Of a stretch of DNA of 9,437 nt, positions 6,310 through 9,437 are shown in pieces. How positions within the stretch are numbered: position 1 is the stretch's first letter; each line of letters starts with the position of its first letter. The notes beneath the pieces were generated by a model that saw only the letters and a program-made list of their open reading frames with translations, had not been told where the DNA came from and did no database searches. The position numbers and the translations under genes were made by a program. Source of the DNA: an uncultured Lachnoclostridium sp. (GTDB taxonomy: Bacteria > Bacillota > Clostridia > Lachnospirales > Lachnospiraceae); assembly GCA_905212635.1 (NCBI GenBank), contig CAJMFH010000053.1, forward strand, positions 1 through 9,437, given 5' to 3'.

Positions 6310-6907
6310 TCTTGATGCGCTGAAGTGCATTGTCAATGGATTTGGGTGTTTTTTCCAGTTCTTTCGCAATCTGCTGATAATTCATGCCATCAATGTAAAG
6401 ATTGACCACTTTCTGCTCAAATTCACTGAGATTCTGGCGGATATATTGTTCAATCTTGCCCACACGTTCCCGGTCAATCAAAATATCTTCCGGATTGGAC
6501 ACGCCAACCCATTCGAGCATCTCGCCCAGAGTCGCTGCCCCATTTTCTTCATTTCCCCGCGCTTCCACCGGAATATCAAGGGATATGTACGTGTTAAGCG
6601 GCGAATTTTTAAGGCGGTTCGCCCCTTTTACGGCATTGTAAAGCTGACGGTCGATACAAACGCTGGCGAAACTACGGAAAACGGTCTCTTTTTCCACATC
6701 ATAATCACGTATGGCTTTGTAAAGTCCAATCATGCCCTCCTGGATCAGATCGTCGTTGTCGCCGCCGATCAGATACAGGGCACGTGCCTTTTTCCGCACG
6801 AGATTTTTGTATTTTTCAAGCAGATAATCGGTGCCTTCTTTTTCTCCCCTACGCACGCGGCGGATGATCTCCTCATCAGTAAGTGTTTCAAACCCACTTA
6901 TTTCCAT
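6287..6907 (-). CDS. sigH: RNA polymerase sporulation sigma factor SigH
   Basis: A 206-residue sigma-70 family protein. In endospore formers SigH directs early stationary-phase and sporulation-entry genes; this is family knowledge. Region 2 spans about 26-96, with the core-binding and -10 recognition stretch around DDLIQEGMIGLYKAIRDYD at 52-70. Region 4 spans about 155-203, with helix-turn-helix NYQQIAKELEKTPKSIDNAL at 176-195 for -35 recognition. There is no region 1.1 and no large region 3, in line with a short sporulation sigma factor, and the length fits SigH. The start lies 6 nt after the rlmB stop; the only SD-like sequence is AAAGGG some 13 nt upstream, inside the end of rlmB, so translation is probably coupled to rlmB. 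SigH is preferred over SigF, SigG or SigE because of its length, its region 2 wording and the rlmB neighbour. Confidence 0.93.
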   Translation of the reverse strand: MEISGFETLTDEEIIRRVRRGEKEGTDYLLEKYKNLVRKKARALYLIGGDNDDLIQEGMIGLYKAIRDYDVEKETVFRSFASVCIDRQLYNAVKGANRLKNSPLNTYISLDIPVEARGNEENGAATLGEMLEWVGVSNPEDILIDRERVGKIEQYIRQNLSEFEQKVVNLYIDGMNYQQIAKELEKTPKSIDNALQRIKKKLMAFW

Positions 6908-6913
6908 TTTTTG

Positions 6914-7663
6914 TTAAAAGCCCTTTCTTTGACGTACAATCTCATAAGCCAATACCCCGGCTGCCACAGAAGCATTGAGTGAATCAATATCTCCCGCCAT
7001 CGGAATACTTGCCACATAATCACAGTGTTTCCGGACAAGCTGGGACACTCCGGTGCCCTCATTTCCGATCACTAAGCCGATTGGCCCTTTCAGATTATTG
7101 CGGTACATGATTTCGCCGTCCATATCAGCACACACAAACCACAGCCCGCGTTCTTTCAATTTTTCCATCTCTGCCGAAAGATTGGTAACTTTTGCCACCG
7201 GTGTATAATGAATAGCTCCCGCAGATGCTTTTACGACCGTCGCCGTCAATCCTACTGCGCGGCGTTTGGGAATGATCACTCCATGCGCCCCGGCAAGATT
7301 CGCGGTACGAATGATAGCTCCCAGATTATGCGGATCCTCAATCCCATCCAGTAGAAAGAAAAAGGGATCCTCTCCCCGTTTTTCTGCCAGTGCAAACATA
7401 TCTTCCACGGTGCTGTAACGAAATGCTGACAGATTCGCCACAACGCCCTGATGTTTTCCCGTCTCGCTCATATGATCCAGACGCTCTTTTGGCACAAAAT
7501 CCACCATTACTCCGGCTTTTTTTGCCTCGCGGAGGATACTCAGAACCGGCCCATCCTGACATCCCTTTAACACAAACAGCCTCTCGATCAATTTTCCCGC
7601 GCGAAATGCCTCCATAACGCTGTGCCGTCCTTCCAGCCGAAGTTCATTTTCCTGATTTTCCAT
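6914..7663 (-). CDS. rlmB: 23S rRNA (guanosine-2'-O-)-methyltransferase RlmB
   Basis: A 249-residue SpoU-family (SPOUT) enzyme that uses S-adenosylmethionine to methylate a 23S rRNA guanosine ribose (G2251 in E. coli numbering, from family knowledge). Residues 8-80 form the L30e-like substrate-binding domain beginning with LEGRHSVMEA. The three SPOUT motifs are present: motif 1, DGIEDPHNLGAIIRTA at 106-121 with Asn113 and Arg119; motif 2, IGLVIGNEGTGVS at 195-207; motif 3, IPMAGDIDSLNASVAAGVLA at 220-239. Motifs 2 and 3 form the knotted cofactor site. Length is typical. A GAGGA site is 7 nt before the ATG. It follows the GNAT gene by 16 nt and precedes sigH by 6 nt, so the three should share one mRNA. 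The Firmicute name yacO applies to the same gene. Confidence 0.94.
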   Translation of the reverse strand: MENQENELRLEGRHSVMEAFRAGKLIERLFVLKGCQDGPVLSILREAKKAGVMVDFVPKERLDHMSETGKHQGVVANLSAFRYSTVEDMFALAEKRGEDPFFFLLDGIEDPHNLGAIIRTANLAGAHGVIIPKRRAVGLTATVVKASAGAIHYTPVAKVTNLSAEMEKLKERGLWFVCADMDGEIMYRNNLKGPIGLVIGNEGTGVSQLVRKHCDYVASIPMAGDIDSLNASVAAGVLAYEIVRQRKGF

Positions 7664-7679
7664 TCTTTTGTCCTCTTTC

Positions 7680-8540
7680 CTATGTGATATCGTTAATATA
7701 CCATTTTAATTTTCCGGCATCGCCGTCGTCCCCGAGTGCCCGTGCCATAATGTACGGTTTTTCCGTCATTCGAACCGCTATACCCTCACCGGTAATATTT
7801 TGCAGAAAATATCCATCTTCAAGCAAAACGGTTTCGTCGTCCGCAACTCCCAGATAATGGCAGAGAGATTCCACCACTTTGTCCGCATCTTCCGGCGCGC
7901 AGATCATTTCCTGCACTTCGTAACGGTCTTCTTCGTGTGTCACGACAGCGACTCCGTGAATCATCGTCTCATTTCGCAGCACGACAACTTTTCCACCAAG
8001 CGTCTTGGTTTCTTTCATCAATGTATCATAATATTTGACATCGCGGTAAATGTAAACATCCAATTTGCTCGCATATAATTGAGCATTGGCAAATTCGACC
8101 GCCCGCTCTTTCAGCTGGCTGTCAAGATGCGAAAAGGAACCGGCATGATACCATTTATGCCGTCTCCCTTGAATTTCCATCTGCTTCCGATAATATACTC
8201 CATGAAAGCCAAAGGGTTTATAAATTTCTTCATTGGCAGGCGACAAGAACGCAAATGGCGCTCCTTCGTTTCTCGCATCCATCATTCCCTGATACAAAAG
8301 CGTTTTCATAAATCCTCTGTGCCGCCATTCGGGAGCTGTCGCAACGCCCTCGATATAAGGACATTTCACTTTTTCTCCCCGTATGACCAGCGTATAATAA
8401 TTAAAAAATATCATGCTTACCAGATCATGGCCTTCGTATTTTGAATACACCACGGTATGATCGGCTCGCTCTTTAAAATAGAAATCAATATAGGCATCGT
8501 TGTCGCCAAATATTTTTTTCCACAATTGCCTATGGTTCAT
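7680..8540 (-). CDS. GNAT-family N-acetyltransferase, Eis-like
   Basis: A 286-residue protein. The N-terminal half carries a GNAT fold: a strand ending at PYIEGVATAPEWRHRGFMKT (61-80), where the RHRGF loop matches the acetyl-CoA pyrophosphate-binding motif A, then helix LLYQGMMDARNEG and a strand with FAFLSPANEEIYKPFGF (96-112), common in Eis-like acetyltransferases. Residues from about 135 on look like a second, degenerate GNAT-like half. The length is less than the roughly 400 residues of full Eis proteins, so the C-terminal sterol-carrier-like domain seems absent. Known relatives acetylate amines, peptides or drugs; the substrate here is unknown. An AAAGGAG site lies 7 nt upstream. It sits 18 nt after ispF and 16 nt before rlmB, and is probably cotranscribed with them although no functional link is obvious. 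Confidence 0.85.
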   Translation of the reverse strand: MNHRQLWKKIFGDNDAYIDFYFKERADHTVVYSKYEGHDLVSMIFFNYYTLVIRGEKVKCPYIEGVATAPEWRHRGFMKTLLYQGMMDARNEGAPFAFLSPANEEIYKPFGFHGVYYRKQMEIQGRRHKWYHAGSFSHLDSQLKERAVEFANAQLYASKLDVYIYRDVKYYDTLMKETKTLGGKVVVLRNETMIHGVAVVTHEEDRYEVQEMICAPEDADKVVESLCHYLGVADDETVLLEDGYFLQNITGEGIAVRMTEKPYIMARALGDDGDAGKLKWYINDIT

Positions 8541-8558
8541 AGTCCGGCTCCTTTGCTG

Positions 8559-9026
8559 TTATTCTAAGATACATACCGCCTGCGCCGATATTCCTTCACC
8601 GCTTCCGGTAAATCCCAGCCCTTCTTCTGTCGTAGCTTTTATATTGACCTGATTTAATTCCAGCCCCAGAGTATTCGCAATATTTTCACGCATTTTCGGG
8701 ATATAAGATGCCATCTTTGGCTTCTGGGCAATAATAGTCGCATCGATGTTTCCCACCGAATATCCATTTTCTTCCAGTAGTTGATCCACATACGCCAGCA
8801 GCCGCACACTCGATATCCCGCGGTATCTCTCGTCCGTGTCCGGAAAATGCCTGCCGATATCGCCAAGTGCCGCCGCCCCAAGCAGCGCGTCCATGATCGC
8901 ATGAAGCAGCACATCCGCATCGGAATGACCAAGCAGTCCATATTCATACTCAATTTTCTCTCCCCCTATGATTAAATCACGATCTTCCACCAGCCGATGT
9001 ACGTCATAACCCATTCCAATCCGCAT
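8559..9026 (-). CDS. ispF: 2-C-methyl-D-erythritol 2,4-cyclodiphosphate synthase
   Basis: A 155-residue enzyme of the non-mevalonate (MEP) isoprenoid pathway; it cyclises 4-diphosphocytidyl-methylerythritol 2-phosphate with release of CMP and works as a trimer (family knowledge). Visible are the metal ligands Asp8 and His10 in GYDVHRL, and His42 in GLLGHSDADVLLHAIMDALL (30-49); the GDIGRHFPDTD loop at 55-65; and the CMP-site signature ATTEEGLGFTGSGEGISA at 131-148. Length matches the family. The frame stays open to a further ATG at 9176, but that would add a 50-residue Pro/Lys-rich tail from G/T-rich DNA that crosses the promoter. The ATG at 9026 has an AGGAGG site 7 nt upstream and begins exactly at the conserved MRIGMGYDVH. 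First gene of the operon with the acetyltransferase, rlmB and sigH. Confidence 0.96.
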   Translation of the reverse strand: MRIGMGYDVHRLVEDRDLIIGGEKIEYEYGLLGHSDADVLLHAIMDALLGAAALGDIGRHFPDTDERYRGISSVRLLAYVDQLLEENGYSVGNIDATIIAQKPKMASYIPKMRENIANTLGLELNQVNIKATTEEGLGFTGSGEGISAQAVCILE

Positions 9027-9033
9027 ATGCCTT

Positions 9034-9039
9034 CCTCCT
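9034..9039 (-). promoter_or_regulatory. Shine-Dalgarno site that fixes the ispF start
   Basis: AGGAGG on the minus strand, 7 nt before the ATG at 9026-9024. It decides for the short form of IspF against the upstream in-frame ATG. Confidence 0.85.
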
Positions 9040-9077
9040 TCATTTAAATATGATCGAAACCATTTCTGAATAGTTAC

Positions 9078-9106
9078 ATGATAACAAAAAAGCGGGGAAG
9101 ATTCAA
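9078..9106 (-). promoter_or_regulatory. Sigma-A-type promoter of the ispF-GNAT-rlmB-sigH operon
   Basis: TTGAAT (9106-9101), a 17-nt spacer and TATCAT (9083-9078) on the minus strand. The predicted start near 9070 gives a leader of about 44 nt. No other promoter was recognised in the short gaps inside the operon. Confidence 0.65.
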
Positions 9107-9130
9107 GAGGTTTTGGGATTTCTTGCTTTT

Positions 9131-9199
9131 TTGGGGGGTCTTGTTTTTTTGGGGGTTGGCGTTGGGGTTTTGGCATTATGTTTTGGGGAGTTGGCGGGG
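9131..9199 (+). other. G-tract region with quadruplex potential
   Basis: The plus strand here is almost only G and T, with G-runs at 9133-9138 (6), 9151-9155 (5), 9164-9167 (4), 9185-9188 (4) and 9196-9199 (4). Loops of 7 to 17 nt separate them, so any quadruplex would have long loops. It lies between the ispF promoter and the 63-bp repeats and may be a decayed extension of that array. Confidence 0.45.
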
Positions 9200-9437
9200 A
9201 AAGGCAGCTTTTTCAGGCGGCTTCCCTGTTTGGCGTTGCCTTTTAGGGCGACGGGGCGGGGCAAAGGCAACTTTTTCCGGCGACTTCCCTGTTTTGCGTT
9301 GCCTTTTGCGCTTGTTGCCAGCTTTAAAAGCAACCGATTTTGCTGAATTTCCCTTTTACGTTGCCTTTTAGGCTTGTTGCCAGCTTTAAAGGCAACCGAT
9401 TTCGCTGGGTTTGATGTTTTACGTTGCCTTTCTCAGC
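9200..9437. repeat. 63-bp tandem repeat array with internal inverted repeats, incomplete at the window edge
   Basis: Four units start at 9200, 9263, 9326 and 9388 (periods 63, 63 and 62). Each begins with AAAGGCAAC or a one-base variant and carries GTTGCCTTT about 35 nt later, so each has a 9-bp dyad with a loop of about 26 nt: arms 9200-9208/9235-9243, 9263-9271/9298-9306, 9326-9334/9360-9368 and 9388-9396/9423-9431. A 19-nt spacer follows; the spacers after units 2 and 3 are nearly identical (CTTGTTGCCAGCTTT). Units 1 and 2 match each other best in their inner part, as do units 3 and 4. The array continues to the right edge. No convincing gene crosses it. Confidence 0.85.

Noticed and set aside
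9027..9176. 50-residue N-terminal extension of IspF
   Set aside because: The Pro/Lys-rich sequence comes from low-complexity DNA and crosses the operon promoter; the family start and RBS fit 9026.
9078..9371. Small open frames on both strands through the G-tracts and 63-bp repeats
   Set aside because: No RBS, and their repeated peptide content only reflects the DNA repeat period of 21 codons. The minus-strand frame is Lys/Pro-rich without a fold I recognise.
9200..9437. CRISPR array
   Set aside because: The 19-nt gaps are too short and two of three are nearly identical. The repeat part varies in its centre, and no cas genes are visible.

Overview
The window looks like chromosomal DNA from a low-to-moderate GC Gram-positive anaerobe of the Clostridia, most likely Lachnospiraceae. 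This is inferred from the gene set (sporulation sigma factor SigH, Mini-ribonuclease III, RlmB and IspF), from strong AGGAGG-type ribosome binding sites, from a tRNA gene without an encoded CCA end, and from a secreted protein with lysine-rich Ig-like domains and a Pro/Thr linker. No database search was possible, so the taxon is a judgement. Apart from mrnC, all genes are on the minus strand, so they read from right to left.

Right to left: positions 9131-9437 hold a G-tract-rich stretch and a 63-bp tandem repeat array with internal dyad symmetry that runs off the right edge. A good sigma-A-type promoter (9078-9106) then drives a compact operon with gaps of 18, 16 and 6 nt: ispF (MEP isoprenoid pathway), an Eis-like GNAT acetyltransferase, rlmB (23S rRNA 2'-O-methyltransferase) and sigH. 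A near-consensus promoter right after sigH drives tRNA-Thr(GGU), which ends in a clear intrinsic terminator. Next comes a CtpE-like P-type cation ATPase with a short N-terminus. Its 3' end overlaps the plus-strand mrnC gene by 17 nt, tail to tail.

Left part: a 345-nt AT-rich divergent intergenic region carries promoters for mrnC (plus) and for a 996-residue secreted Ig-like/carbohydrate-binding-like protein (minus). Beyond the latter lie two hairpins and the first 12 codons of another probably secreted protein, with a TTG start and a good RBS, cut by the left edge.

How it fits together: ispF-rlmB-sigH is a housekeeping/sporulation-entry block. mrnC, often close to rlmB and sigH in Firmicutes, is here split from them by the ATPase and inverted. 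The surface protein is a separate unit, possibly binding cell wall or polysaccharide. No complete mobile element, CRISPR array or defence system is visible. The least explained items are the repeat array, the unassigned modules of the surface protein and the hairpin-bearing leader at the left edge.
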